64,000 bases of DNA from assembly GCF_042684505.1 (NCBI RefSeq), contig NZ_JBHULT010000010.1, positions 434,001 through 498,000 of the forward strand, written 5' to 3'. Position 1 is the first letter of the stretch. Each line of letters opens with the position of its first letter. The stretch comes from Salinimicrobium flavum. Its GTDB lineage: Bacteria; Bacteroidota; Bacteroidia; Flavobacteriales; Flavobacteriaceae. Under the pieces are notes generated by a model, which did no database searches, had not been told where the DNA came from, and was given only the letters and a program-made list of their open reading frames with translations. The position numbers and the translations under genes are program-made. Below, piece by piece: positions 16,836-26,096 of this stretch.

Positions 16836-17243
16836 ATGAAAGACCGAGACCTACAATTATTGGATATCAGACCGGAAATTCGTTCAGCAAAGATCTCCAG
16901 TCAAACGGGAGCCGGAGAACTTTTTCAGAATCAAACCCTGCGACCTGTCATAAAGCTTCAAAATGACCTTTTGGTGGAGGCCTTTAGAAATTACATTCAA
17001 AAGCATAAGAATGTCTTTATGGACCTTGATGTGGAGAAGCGTCTTAAATATATAGAGAATGCTATTCAGAAGGATATTAAATTCCGCAATAGTCTTAAAG
17101 GGATGATCATAGGGCAGTTCACGGTAGAAGAATACAGATTTTACATTACAGATTCTTCAGCTTTGAACAAAAGAATGATGAACCTGGTAAAAGAACGAAT
17201 ACAGAGCAACCTTCAACTTTTCGGGCCACTTTCAGCTGCATAA
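16836..17243 (+). CDS. conserved flavobacterial protein of unknown function
   Basis: A 135-residue soluble protein, mainly helical. The segment LRPVIKLQNDLLVEAFRNYI and the later IENAIQKDIKFRNSLKGMIIG match a protein I recall as widely conserved in Flavobacteriia and sometimes labelled glyoxalase, although I see no glyoxalase metal motif. The start at 16836 is chosen because it gives MKDRDLQLLDIRP, typical of that family. It has no close operon partner; the next gene starts 110 bases on. Confidence 0.75.
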   Translation: MKDRDLQLLDIRPEIRSAKISSQTGAGELFQNQTLRPVIKLQNDLLVEAFRNYIQKHKNVFMDLDVEKRLKYIENAIQKDIKFRNSLKGMIIGQFTVEEYRFYITDSSALNKRMMNLVKERIQSNLQLFGPLSAA

Positions 17244-17353
17244 ATTCCCGGATAAATTTTTCAAAAATCTGTAGCGGGAGGTTCTATTAAACTTTTGCTA
17301 ATTGTTCTTTTTTCCAAAGGCTGTTCTCTAATTTTATGGAAAACGCATAAAAA

Positions 17354-17806
17354 ATGGGCCTTAACAAAGAAGAATTATTTTACAATTGTATGGATGAAGT
17401 TAACCGTCGCATTAATTTGTACCGGCAAAAACTGGATACCATAAGCGGTGAGAATGAAGAGAATAAATTCCACCCGGATTTTGATGAATATGGGAATAAA
17501 GGTGAAATGTTGACCGAGTACGAGGAAAACTCGACTAACCTTGACAGGGTACAGAAGATGAAAGAAACCCTGGCCAATCTCGATATGACCCACAGAAGCG
17601 AAACGGTACGTCCGGGAAGTGTTGTTGAAACCAGGAACAGCTACTATTTTGTCTCTGTACCTCTTGGGGAGATCGACATGGACAGCGGCAGAAAGGTTTA
17701 TGCCATTTCAACCGATTCTCCAATTTACCAGCAGCTTGAGGGTAAAAAAGCCGGTGAAAAATTCACTTTTAATGAGAGTGAAGTAGAGATCGAAAAGGTA
17801 CTGTAA
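17354..17806 (+). CDS. GreA/GreB C-terminal-like domain protein
   Basis: A 150-residue soluble protein with a helical N-terminal half and a C-terminal beta domain. VRPGSVVETRNSYYFVSVPLG and the closing SPIYQQLEGKKAGEKFTFNESEVEI resemble the FKBP-like domain of GreA-type transcription factors, but the long Gre coiled coil with its acidic tip is not evident, so cleavage-factor activity is doubtful. It may bind RNA polymerase (inference). It ends one base before the convergent PgpH-like gene. Confidence 0.7.
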   Translation: MGLNKEELFYNCMDEVNRRINLYRQKLDTISGENEENKFHPDFDEYGNKGEMLTEYEENSTNLDRVQKMKETLANLDMTHRSETVRPGSVVETRNSYYFVSVPLGEIDMDSGRKVYAISTDSPIYQQLEGKKAGEKFTFNESEVEIEKVL

Positions 17807-17807
17807 C

Positions 17808-19850
17808 CTATTCAGGATACTCGATACGCAGGTGGTAAATGTTCTTAAGCTTTCGTTTAAGGACTTTCTTTACCATTTGAATTTCCATAAAGGTAATATC
17901 TGAATTTAAGAACTGCCCCTCCTCCATTTGTTTGTTGATGATCTTTTCTACAAATTCATCAATGATCTTTGAGGTAGGCTCCTTAATACTTTTACTGGCA
18001 GCTTCTACACTATCACACATCATTAGGATCGCTGTTTCCTTACTGAAAGGAATAGGACCGGGATAACGAAAATCTTCAGGATTTGCATTTTTATTCGCTT
18101 CCTTCTCTTTTTTCCAGAAATAATAAACAGTAGTGGTACCATGGTGGGTTCGAATAAAATCGATCACCCTATCCGGAAGGTTCCTTTTCTTTGCGATCTC
18201 GATCCCGTTGATCACGTGCTCAATAATTATCTCTGCACTTTCACGAGGTGAGAGTTCATCGTGTGAGTTTACGGAAGTAGTTTGATTCTCTGTAAAATAG
18301 GTAGGATTTCGCATTTTCCCAATATCGTGGTACAGCGCTCCTACCCTGGCAAGCATAGAATTGGCTCCTATTTCATTGGCGGCAGCTTCAGCCAGATTGG
18401 CTACATTGAGGGAATGGTGAAAAGTTCCCGGTGCTTTGTCTGATAACTCCTTAAGCAGTTTGGAATTGGTATCTGAGAGCTCCAGTAATGACATATCAGA
18501 CACCAACCCGAAGACCTTTTCATAGGCATAGATCAGCGGTTGCACAAATAACGTAGCCAGCCCTCCCAAAAGGAACATCAGGAATGTTTCGGGTTCAACC
18601 TCATATATAGAACCTTCCTGGATCACCGTAAAGGCAAAATAGGAAAGGATATAAACCATAGTGATCTGTCCTACGGTAATGAACAGGTTTGCCCTTTTGT
18701 ACAATTCAGAAACCGTAAGTATGGTAACGATACCGGCAATGATCTGCAGGAACATGTATTCATAACTATCGGGAACAATGAAACCCAGCAAAAGAACAGT
18801 AATAACGTGAGTGAACAGACCAAGACGGGAGTCAAAGAAGCCTTTCAGGGTTAGCGGCAGGATACATAGCGGCACTACATAGACATAATTCACGTTGAAC
18901 CTTATCACCAGTACGGTAAGTAAGACCATAAGGAGCAGATTGAAAAAGATAAACGTGACCTTGACGTTGTTCTGGAAAATGTCGTAACGGTATTTTCGTA
19001 TAAAAAGCATAAGCATCAAAAGGGCTAAAAAGACCAGCATGCTATAGCCCACAATAACCCAGTTGTAGTTGGCCTGGCTCCACACCTGTGATTCATATTC
19101 AGCCTTCAGCGAATTGAGCACCTGTAATTTATTACCCTCCACTACTTCCCCCTTGGCGACAATGATGGTTCCCCGCTCCACATTTCCCCGGGTATAGGAG
19201 ATCTGATTGTATTTGCTCTCCAGCTCATTTTGGGTGAGCGATTCATTATAGGTCACGTTCGGCCTTACAGAATTAAAGAACAATTCTATCAGCTCGTCCC
19301 TGAAAATCTGCAGCCTTGCTTCATCTATTTTGCGATTTAAAAAGTCGCGCAGTTGATTTTGTTTAAGAATATTTCCATAGGAGACCTCAGTAGCTTCATT
19401 CCCTTTCTTGAGGTAAATGATCTGGTCCTGGTCAAGCGGAATTATTTCCTGTAAAAGTCCGTTCCTGTAGATCTCTGCGGAAGTTTCTTCTACAAAATTC
19501 TTCAAAGCAAGAGTTACACTTCGGGAAAGGGTATCAGACAGCACTTCAGAAAACTGCCGTTCAAGATCAGTCTTTACCTGTTCTGCAATTTCAGGGTTGT
19601 ATTCATAATAGGGAATATGCTCTTTATTGATGCGCTCCTTTTCCGCAGAAAGTTCGTCGGAAGTCTTTAAAATTGCGAAATCAAAGGGAGCGTAGAGATT
19701 TTCATATTGCCACGGTTTTCCTTTAGGTATCTCATATTTAAATTTTCCGCCTTTGGGAAAAAGATAAACGATCAAAAAGGTGGTAAGCAGAAATAAAAAA
19801 ACTTTGTAAAAAAGATCCTGATTTTTAAAAAGATAATTCACAAATGATTT
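17808..19850 (-). CDS. pgpH: 7TM-HD phosphohydrolase, PgpH-like (c-di-AMP phosphodiesterase family)
   Basis: A 680-residue membrane protein: one N-terminal helix, an extracytoplasmic 7TMR-HDED domain of about 230 residues, seven membrane helices, and a cytoplasmic HD domain. HHSLNVANLAEAAA followed by YHDIGKM carries the HD metal ligands. Relatives hydrolyse c-di-AMP. The start at 19850 (MKSFVNYLF) is preferred over an ATG at 19874 because a perfect -7 box (19872-19879) overlaps the latter. It is divergent from the thiolase gene. Confidence 0.9.
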   Translation of the reverse strand, partial: KSFVNYLFKNQDLFYKVFLFLLTTFLIVYLFPKGGKFKYEIPKGKPWQYENLYAPFDFAILKTSDELSAEKERINKEHIPYYEYNPEIAEQVKTDLERQFSEVLSDTLSRSVTLALKNFVEETSAEIYRNGLLQEIIPLDQDQIIYLKKGNEATEVSYGNILKQNQLRDFLNRKIDEARLQIFRDELIELFFNSVRPNVTYNESLTQNELESKYNQISYTRGNVERGTIIVAKGEVVEGNKLQVLNSLKAEYESQVWSQANYNWVIVGYSMLVFLALLMLMLFIRKYRYDIFQNNVKVTFIFFNLLLMVLLTVLVIRFNVNYVYVVPLCILPLTLKGFFDSRLGLFTHVITVLLLGFIVPDSYEYMFLQIIAGIVTILTVSELYKRANLFITVGQITMVYILSYFAFTVIQEGSIYEVEPETFLMFLLGGLATLFVQPLIYAYEKVFGLVSDMSLLELSDTNSKLLKELSDKAPGTFHHSLNVANLAEAAANEIGANSMLARVGALYHDIGKMRNPTYFTENQTTSVNSHDELSPRESAEIIIEHVINGIEIAKKRNLPDRVIDFIRTHHGTTTVYYFWKKEKEANKNANPEDFRYPGPIPFSKETAILMMCDSVEAASKSIKEPTSKIIDEFVEKIINKQMEEGQFLNSDITFMEIQMVKKVLKRKLKNIYHLRIEYPE

Positions 19851-19871
19851 CATAAAGATTTGATCTCTGTC

Positions 19872-19879
19872 CAAATGTA
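19872..19879 (-). promoter_or_regulatory. -7 box of the PgpH-like gene
   Basis: TACATTTG on the minus strand matches TAnnTTTG exactly. It fixes the downstream ATG at 19850 as the likely start. Confidence 0.6.
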
Positions 19880-19912
19880 CTAAAAAAAGCCGGCTGAATG
19901 GGATGACGTTGG

Positions 19913-19940
19913 TTTGTTCCTTTTAAAATGATTAAATTCG
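19913..19940 (+). promoter_or_regulatory. probable promoter of the thiolase gene
   Basis: TTTG (19913-19916), 16 bases, then TAAATTCG (19933-19940), one mismatch from TAnnTTTG. It lies 27 bases before the thiolase ATG. Confidence 0.45.
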
Positions 19941-19967
19941 CAATAGTAAAATTCTAAACCCGACACA

Positions 19968-21146
19968 ATGAATAAGGATGTAGTAATAGTAAGCGCAGTC
20001 AGGACTCCAATTGGAAGTTTCCTGGGCAGCTTATCCACCGTTCCGGCTACTAAGCTTGGATCAATAGCAATAAAAGGAGCCCTTGAAAAGATAAACCTAA
20101 AACCTGAAATGGTAGACGAAGTGCTTATGGGTAATGTTGTGCAGGCCGGTAACGGGCAGGCACCTGCAAGACAGGCAGCTTTGGGGGCAGGAATCCCAAC
20201 CAGCGTTCCCTGTACTACAGTAAATAAAGTTTGTGCCAGTGGAATGAAAGCCATTATGCAGGCTGCTCAGGCCATTAGTAATGGTGATGCTTCTATTGTG
20301 GTTGCCGGTGGTATGGAGAACATGAGTATGATCCCACACTATTTGCACCTAAGAACAGGCACCAAATTCGGACCTGCACAAATGGAAGACGGAATGCAGA
20401 AAGATGGTCTTGTTGATGCCTATGATAAGAATGCTATGGGTGTTGCTGCAGACCATTGTGCAAAAGAGCATAACTATACCCGCGAAGAACAGGATAAATT
20501 CGCCATGCAATCTTATGAGAGATCCAGAAAAGCCTGGGAAGAGGGAAGATTTGATGAGGAAGTAGTTCCTGTGGAGGTTCCTCAGCGAAAAGGAGATCCC
20601 GTAATCGTTAAGGAAGACGAAGAGTTCAAGAATGTAAGGATGGACAAAATCGCTTCTTTACGGCCTGCATTCAGCAAGGAAGGGACGGTAACGGCAGCCA
20701 ATGCTTCTACCATCAATGACGGGGCGGCCGCTGTTATTCTAATGAGCCGTGAGAAAGCTGAAGAACTGGGATTGGAAGTACTGGCAAGCATCAAGAGCTT
20801 TGCAGATGCTGCTACAGATCCTATCTGGTTCACAACCGCTCCTTCCAAAGCCCTTCCTAAAGCCATAGATAAGGCAGGGATCTCTTTGGATAATGTAGAT
20901 TATTTTGAGTTCAATGAAGCCTTCTCTGTTGTTGGCCTTGTGAACATGAAGATACTTGGATTAAAAGATGATAATGTCAATGTGAACGGGGGAGCAGTAT
21001 CTCTTGGACACCCTCTGGGTTGTTCTGGCGCCAGGATCGTGGTAACCCTTATTAATGTTTTAAAACAAAATAACGGAAAAATTGGTGCAGCTGCAGTTTG
21101 TAATGGTGGCGGCGGGGCTTCGGCCATGATCATTGAGAGGCAATAA
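19968..21146 (+). CDS. acetyl-CoA C-acetyltransferase (thiolase)
   Basis: A 392-residue thiolase that joins or cleaves acyl-CoA and acetyl-CoA. The acyl-carrying cysteine is C89 in NKVCASGMKA; the catalytic histidine is in GGAVSLGHPLGCSGAR and the second cysteine in VCNGGGGAS near the C-terminus. Length is standard. It could act in acetoacetyl-CoA synthesis or fatty acid breakdown; neighbouring genes do not decide. The NlpC/P60 gene starts 20 bases after its stop and is probably co-transcribed. Confidence 0.93.
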   Translation: MNKDVVIVSAVRTPIGSFLGSLSTVPATKLGSIAIKGALEKINLKPEMVDEVLMGNVVQAGNGQAPARQAALGAGIPTSVPCTTVNKVCASGMKAIMQAAQAISNGDASIVVAGGMENMSMIPHYLHLRTGTKFGPAQMEDGMQKDGLVDAYDKNAMGVAADHCAKEHNYTREEQDKFAMQSYERSRKAWEEGRFDEEVVPVEVPQRKGDPVIVKEDEEFKNVRMDKIASLRPAFSKEGTVTAANASTINDGAAAVILMSREKAEELGLEVLASIKSFADAATDPIWFTTAPSKALPKAIDKAGISLDNVDYFEFNEAFSVVGLVNMKILGLKDDNVNVNGGAVSLGHPLGCSGARIVVTLINVLKQNNGKIGAAAVCNGGGGASAMIIERQ

Positions 21147-21166
21147 TCATCACTCATACTGACTAA

Positions 21167-21916
21167 ATGCAATATGCCATCTGCCACCTGGGCATTGTCC
21201 CCCTAAGGTTAGAACCTTCAGACACCAGTGAAATGGTAAGCCAGTTGCTCTATGGAGAATTATATAGGATCCTGGAGGAAAGGAGCAACTGGTCCAGAAT
21301 TCGCACGGCTTTTGATTCCTATGAGGCCTGGATCGATAATAAACAGATCAAGAAGATAGCCGAAGAGGAATTTATTAAGTTCAGTGCTGAAGAACCCGTT
21401 TTGTCGTCAGACCTGGTAGAATTTATAAGTGGGGAAAAGCAGGATTTGATGCCGGTACCCCTGGGATCTGTTTTAAACTTCACCAATATCCTGAACCATA
21501 CCCATACGGGGCATACGACTAGCGGAAGAAAGGAAAAGAACAGGCTTATCGAAACTGCCTTTTTATATCTCAATGCGCCCTATTTATGGGGTGGAAAAAC
21601 CCCTTTTGGGATCGATTCCAGCGGATTCACACAAATGGTCTATAAATTGAACGGTTACACCCTTAACCGCAATGCTACTGACCAGGCAAAGCAGGGAGAG
21701 TCACTGAGCTTTATTGAAGAAAGTGAACCCGGTGACCTGGCTTTCTTTGACAATAAAGAAGGTATGATCACCCATGTAGGGATCATGATGACAGATAATT
21801 ACATTATCCACGCAGACGGTAAAGTACGATTGGATCGTATTGACCACTCAGGTATCTATAATGCAGATCTTCGCAGGCATACCCATCAACTTAGGGTCAT
21901 TAAAAAGATCATATAA
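21167..21916 (+). CDS. NlpC/P60-family protein with catalytic Cys replaced by Ser
   Basis: A 249-residue protein with an SH3-like N-terminal region (about 10-65) and a C-terminal NlpC/P60 domain (about 125-249). The family motif should read D-C-S-G-F; here it is DSSGF, with serine at residue 151 (codon TCC, 21617-21619). The histidines H203 (ITHVGI) and H215 (IIHADG) remain. Peptidoglycan peptidase activity is therefore doubtful, though a binding role may remain. No signal peptide is visible. It follows the thiolase gene and ends at a strong terminator. Confidence 0.85.
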   Translation: MQYAICHLGIVPLRLEPSDTSEMVSQLLYGELYRILEERSNWSRIRTAFDSYEAWIDNKQIKKIAEEEFIKFSAEEPVLSSDLVEFISGEKQDLMPVPLGSVLNFTNILNHTHTGHTTSGRKEKNRLIETAFLYLNAPYLWGGKTPFGIDSSGFTQMVYKLNGYTLNRNATDQAKQGESLSFIEESEPGDLAFFDNKEGMITHVGIMMTDNYIIHADGKVRLDRIDHSGIYNADLRRHTHQLRVIKKII

Positions 21917-21948
21917 TATAGGGTCCAGGTTTATAAAGTCTTAAAATG

Positions 21949-21977
21949 AAAAAACCCGCTAAATTAGCGGGTTTTTT
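21949..21977. terminator. bidirectional terminator between NlpC/P60 and TPR genes
   Basis: AAAAAACCCGCTA and TAGCGGGTTTTTT pair over 13 bp with a 3-base loop. It has T-tracts on both strands and sits between convergent genes. Confidence 0.9.
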
Positions 21978-21997
21978 ATATTTGATAAAATGTGAGT

Positions 21998-23257
21998 CTA
22001 CTGGTTAGCAGCTTCCATTTCAGCAATACGCTGTTTCATAGCTTCAGCTTTCTCAGTTTGATTTAACTGGTAGTGAATGTTCATGATAGTTCTGGCAGCC
22101 TCAACATTGGTTGGATCTTTATCAAGAACTTTTTCAAGGTGTGGCAGGGCTTCCTTATAAAGGTTCTGACGCTTCTCAGCCAGTTCATCATATTTCTTTT
22201 GATCTGCCTTGCTCATACCCAACTGGTTCATTTCCTCAACAATTGGCTCCTCATTTGAAAGGATGACATAAGCAATATTGATACGGGCATTGCTCATTTC
22301 AGGATCAAGCTCAAGCGCTTTATTATAGTAATCGATCGCTTGTTCTTTTTCTCCAAGTTCAGCAGTACTTACCCCAAGGTTATAGTATAACACCGCATTG
22401 TCTGGAGTGTGCTCAACCACCTGCTCCATGATCTCACGGTATTTTTGCATATCTCCCATTCCGTAATACATATCAGCTTCGGCCTGCATTAGACCAATAT
22501 CTCCAGGGTTTGCCTGTTTTGCAATTTCCATGGCTTCAACAGCTTTTTCTTCTTCTCCCAGTTGCATATAAATAAGGGCAATATTTTTGGCTATTTCACC
22601 TTTCTTGGACTCAGAAACTTTTTCCTGCGGATTGATATATTCCCCGGATTTCACAAAGAGATCACGTTGTTCTTTAGATCCCATCATTTCTTCTTCCCCT
22701 GTCTCTTTATTGACAGCAGTGTACTGGGTCTCTTCTCCCGAAAAACCAAGATCTCTTAGCTCTTCATAATATTCAAGAGCGGTGTCATAATCTTTAGCAT
22801 TCACAGCATTTGACGCTGCATAGTAAAGGTAAAGAGTGTCCTCTTTGTTCAATTCGTAGCTGGTAAACAACTTCTCTGCAGCTTCAGTATATTTTTCTGC
22901 TTCCTGGTCTGAGATTGCCGCGGTAACAAGCGCATTGCTGGCAGCAGTTAATCCTTCCCCCGCATCTTTATGCCCTAATTCAGCAGCTTTCTTAAAAGAA
23001 TCTGCAGCTGCCAAAAGGTCTGCCGTGGGAACGTTCTCACCGGTACCAATCAAGGCATATCCTTTATATAAATAATAGTCTGCCTGTTCATCCTGATCTG
23101 CGTTGGCTAATTGTGCTTCGGCCTGTTGAAGATAACTTTTAGCTTCCTGAAAATCACCTTTCTCTACAGCTTTACCTGCACGTTTAATTTCTTTTTTCTG
23201 GGCGAATGCCACGACAGTAAACATAGCTAAGACTACCGTCAAAATTCTGGTTTTCAT
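21998..23257 (-). CDS. secreted tetratricopeptide-repeat protein
   Basis: A 419-residue protein with an N-terminal signal peptide (MKTRILTVVLAMFTVVAFA), probably periplasmic. The rest consists of helical TPR units; the clearest is AVLYYNLGVSTAELGEKEQA, followed by IDYYNKALELDPEMSNARIN. The function is unknown; TPRs mediate protein contacts. It begins 21 bases after the gyrA stop on the same strand, so it is probably the second gene of a gyrA transcript, an arrangement I recall from other Flavobacteriia. Confidence 0.9.
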   Translation of the reverse strand: MKTRILTVVLAMFTVVAFAQKKEIKRAGKAVEKGDFQEAKSYLQQAEAQLANADQDEQADYYLYKGYALIGTGENVPTADLLAAADSFKKAAELGHKDAGEGLTAASNALVTAAISDQEAEKYTEAAEKLFTSYELNKEDTLYLYYAASNAVNAKDYDTALEYYEELRDLGFSGEETQYTAVNKETGEEEMMGSKEQRDLFVKSGEYINPQEKVSESKKGEIAKNIALIYMQLGEEEKAVEAMEIAKQANPGDIGLMQAEADMYYGMGDMQKYREIMEQVVEHTPDNAVLYYNLGVSTAELGEKEQAIDYYNKALELDPEMSNARINIAYVILSNEEPIVEEMNQLGMSKADQKKYDELAEKRQNLYKEALPHLEKVLDKDPTNVEAARTIMNIHYQLNQTEKAEAMKQRIAEMEAANQ

Positions 23258-23278
23258 CTTTTTTGGTTTTGATTTAAC

Positions 23279-25855
23279 TTATTCTTTTGTATCATTTGCA
23301 ATAGTTGTGCCATCATGATCTTCTCCAGTGGTGTCAAGGTTTCCATCCACTCCATCGGGATTGACGTTTTCAGCAATTTCCTCAACATCCTCTTCTTCTT
23401 TCATCACTTTGGCAACTGCTGCAATAGAATCATTCCCTTTAAGATTGATCAACCTCACCCCTTGTGTAGCGCGACCCATGATCCTTAAATTGTCTACTGA
23501 AGTTCTTATCGCCAGACCGGATTTATTGATGATCATAAGGTCATCCCCGTCTGATACATTTTTAATGGCTACCAGACTTCCTGTTTTTTCTGTAATAGAG
23601 ATGGTTTTCACACCTTTTCCTCCACGGTTGGTGATCCTGTAGATTGGTTCCCCATCTTCAGGGTCATCAATGTAGGTTCTTTTCCCGTATCCGTTCTCTG
23701 AAACAACCAATACTGTCTCCTCCTGGGGATCCTGCACCGCGATCATTCCAACCACCTCATCATTCTCATCTGCCAGCGTGATACCTCTAACTCCCGATGC
23801 ATTCCTTCCCATAGGCCTGGTTTTGCTTTCTTCAAAACGAATCGCTTTTCCGCTCTTAAGGGCAAGCATTACCTGGCTGTTACCGGTAGTTAAACGGGCT
23901 TCCAGTAGTTCATCCCCTTCTCTAATTGTAATTGCATTAATACCGTTGGTTCTTGGTCTCGAGTATTGCTCCAGGGAGGTTTTCTTAACCTGGCCTTTTT
24001 TAGTGGCCATGATCACGTAATGACTGTTAATGTATTCTTCATCCTTAAGATCCTGAGTACAGATGAAAGCCTTCAGCTTGTCATCCGGTTCGAGGTTGAT
24101 AAGGTTTTGGATCGCTCTCCCCTTGGAGGTCTTGCTTCCTTCGGGAATTTCAAATACCCTCATCCAGAAACACTTTCCTTTTTCTGTAAAGAATAACATG
24201 TACTGGTGGTTTGTCCCAACGAAAAGATTTTCAAGAAAATCTTCATTTCGGGTAGTAGATCCTTTCTGGCCTACCCCTCCCCTGTTTTGTGTCTTATATT
24301 CTGTCAGGGATGTCCTTTTAATATAACCTGCATGAGAAATGGTGATTACCACCTGCTCATCGGGGATCATATCCTCCATGCTTAGATCACCACCTGCATA
24401 TTCTATAACAGATCTTCTTTCATCTCCGTACTTTTCTTTCACCTCCAGCATTTCGTCCTTGATAACCTGCATTCTTCGCTCTTTGCGGGCAAGAATATCC
24501 TTAAGGTCTTCAATGGTTGCCATAAGTTCGTCATATTCTGTACGCAGTTTATCCTGCTCAAGACCGGTAAGTTGTCTCAATCGCATCTCCACGATCGCCT
24601 TCGCCTGGACTTCGGAAAGTTCGAAACGATTAATCAATTTTGTCCTGGCCTCATCGGCGTTGCTGGAAGATCTGATAAGTGCGATTACCTCGTCGATATT
24701 ATCTGAAGCGATAATAAGCCCTTCAAGAATATGTGCTCTTTCTTCAGCTTTTCTTAGTTCGTATTCGGTACGTCTTACAACTACCTCATGACGGTGCTCC
24801 ACGAAATACTGGATCATATCCCTGAGGTTCAGCATTTGCGGACGTCCTTTTACAAGGGCAATATTGTTTACACTGAATGAATTCTGTAATGAAGTATGTT
24901 TATATAAGGTATTAAGGACAATATTTGGAATAGCGTCGCGCTTTAATATGTAAACGATACGCATCCCGTTCCTGTCAGACTCATCCCTGATAAGGGAAAT
25001 TCCTTCTATCTTTTTATCATTTACCAGTTCTGCCGTCTTTTTGATCATTTCGGCTTTGTTGACCTGGTAAGGAATCTCAGTGATTATAATGGCTTCCTTT
25101 CCGTTCACTTCTTCAGTATGGGCTTTTGCACGTATTACCACACGGCCCCGTCCTGTTTTAAATGCCTCACGAACCCCGTCATATCCATAAATAGTTCCTC
25201 CGGTTGGGAAATCTGGCGCTTTTACATGCTCTATAAGCTCATCTATCTCAATATCGTGGTTATCAATATAGGCGATCACCCCATCAACCACTTCCGAAAG
25301 GTTGTGGGGAGGCATATTGGTTGCCATTCCGACGGCAATACCACTGGCCCCGTTCACCAATAAGTTAGGAATACGGGTTGGCAATACTTTAGGTTCATGA
25401 AGAGTATCATCAAAATTAAGCTGTGTATCAACAGTTTCCTTGTCAATATCGGCAAGCATATCTTCACTTATCTTACGCATACGCGCTTCAGTATATCGCA
25501 TTGCAGCAGGACTGTCGCCGTCAATACTTCCGAAGTTACCCTGGCCATCCACCAACATGTAACGTAAACTCCACTCCTGGGCCATACGCACCATAGTGTC
25601 GTAAACCGAGGAATCTCCATGAGGGTGGAATTTACCTAAAACTTCCCCTACGATCCTCGCTGACTTTTTGTGAGCCCTGTTAGACAGAACCCCAAGTTCA
25701 TACATTCCATATAAAACCCTGCGGTGTACAGGTTTTAAACCATCCCGTACATCTGGCAGGGCACGTGACACAATGACCGACATTGAATAATCAATGTAGG
25801 CAGACTTCATTTCATCTTCAATATTGATAGGAATTAACTTTTCTCCTTCAGCCAT
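23279..25855 (-). CDS. gyrA: DNA gyrase subunit A
   Basis: The cleaving and rejoining subunit of DNA gyrase, 858 residues. The catalytic tyrosine is Y121 in AAMRYTEARM. The quinolone-resistance region HPHGDSSVYDTMV has S82 and D86 at the sites equal to E. coli S83 and D87, so these positions look drug-sensitive. The C-terminal beta-pinwheel repeats (such as NRGGVGQKG and the later ARPMGR-like blades) are present, with an acidic tail. The gene precedes a TPR protein gene by 21 bases and is divergent from clpC. Confidence 0.98.
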   Translation of the reverse strand: MAEGEKLIPINIEDEMKSAYIDYSMSVIVSRALPDVRDGLKPVHRRVLYGMYELGVLSNRAHKKSARIVGEVLGKFHPHGDSSVYDTMVRMAQEWSLRYMLVDGQGNFGSIDGDSPAAMRYTEARMRKISEDMLADIDKETVDTQLNFDDTLHEPKVLPTRIPNLLVNGASGIAVGMATNMPPHNLSEVVDGVIAYIDNHDIEIDELIEHVKAPDFPTGGTIYGYDGVREAFKTGRGRVVIRAKAHTEEVNGKEAIIITEIPYQVNKAEMIKKTAELVNDKKIEGISLIRDESDRNGMRIVYILKRDAIPNIVLNTLYKHTSLQNSFSVNNIALVKGRPQMLNLRDMIQYFVEHRHEVVVRRTEYELRKAEERAHILEGLIIASDNIDEVIALIRSSSNADEARTKLINRFELSEVQAKAIVEMRLRQLTGLEQDKLRTEYDELMATIEDLKDILARKERRMQVIKDEMLEVKEKYGDERRSVIEYAGGDLSMEDMIPDEQVVITISHAGYIKRTSLTEYKTQNRGGVGQKGSTTRNEDFLENLFVGTNHQYMLFFTEKGKCFWMRVFEIPEGSKTSKGRAIQNLINLEPDDKLKAFICTQDLKDEEYINSHYVIMATKKGQVKKTSLEQYSRPRTNGINAITIREGDELLEARLTTGNSQVMLALKSGKAIRFEESKTRPMGRNASGVRGITLADENDEVVGMIAVQDPQEETVLVVSENGYGKRTYIDDPEDGEPIYRITNRGGKGVKTISITEKTGSLVAIKNVSDGDDLMIINKSGLAIRTSVDNLRIMGRATQGVRLINLKGNDSIAAVAKVMKEEEDVEEIAENVNPDGVDGNLDTTGEDHDGTTIANDTKE

Positions 25856-26096
25856 AAAATTCGTATATTTTGGTTTAAAAATCTAACGTGCCAATTTACG
25901 TATTTTACCTAACGTAGACGGTATGTGCATTGATGTTTTCTTGGATTTTATTAACAAATTTTTAGATGATCACCGTTAATAAGTTCATTACATTCTTCTT
26001 TGAATTAATGATCCAAATTCGTCAATTAGCTATAACTCATAATCAGGTACGATTTTTGAAACTTGAGTTATCATAATCAGAGAGAAAGGAAAAAAC

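Noticed and set aside
16730..16966. 78-codon frame upstream of the 135-residue gene
   Set aside because: It overlaps the real start out of frame and shows no protein-like pattern.
24339..24791. 150-codon frame on the plus strand opposite gyrA
   Set aside because: Serine- and arginine-heavy antisense translation typical of shadow frames; gyrA accounts for the DNA.
25887..25893. TGGCACG on the minus strand upstream of gyrA as a sigma-54 site
   Set aside because: The -12 half does not fit: no TTGC or TTGN at the required distance. A chance half-site is more likely.
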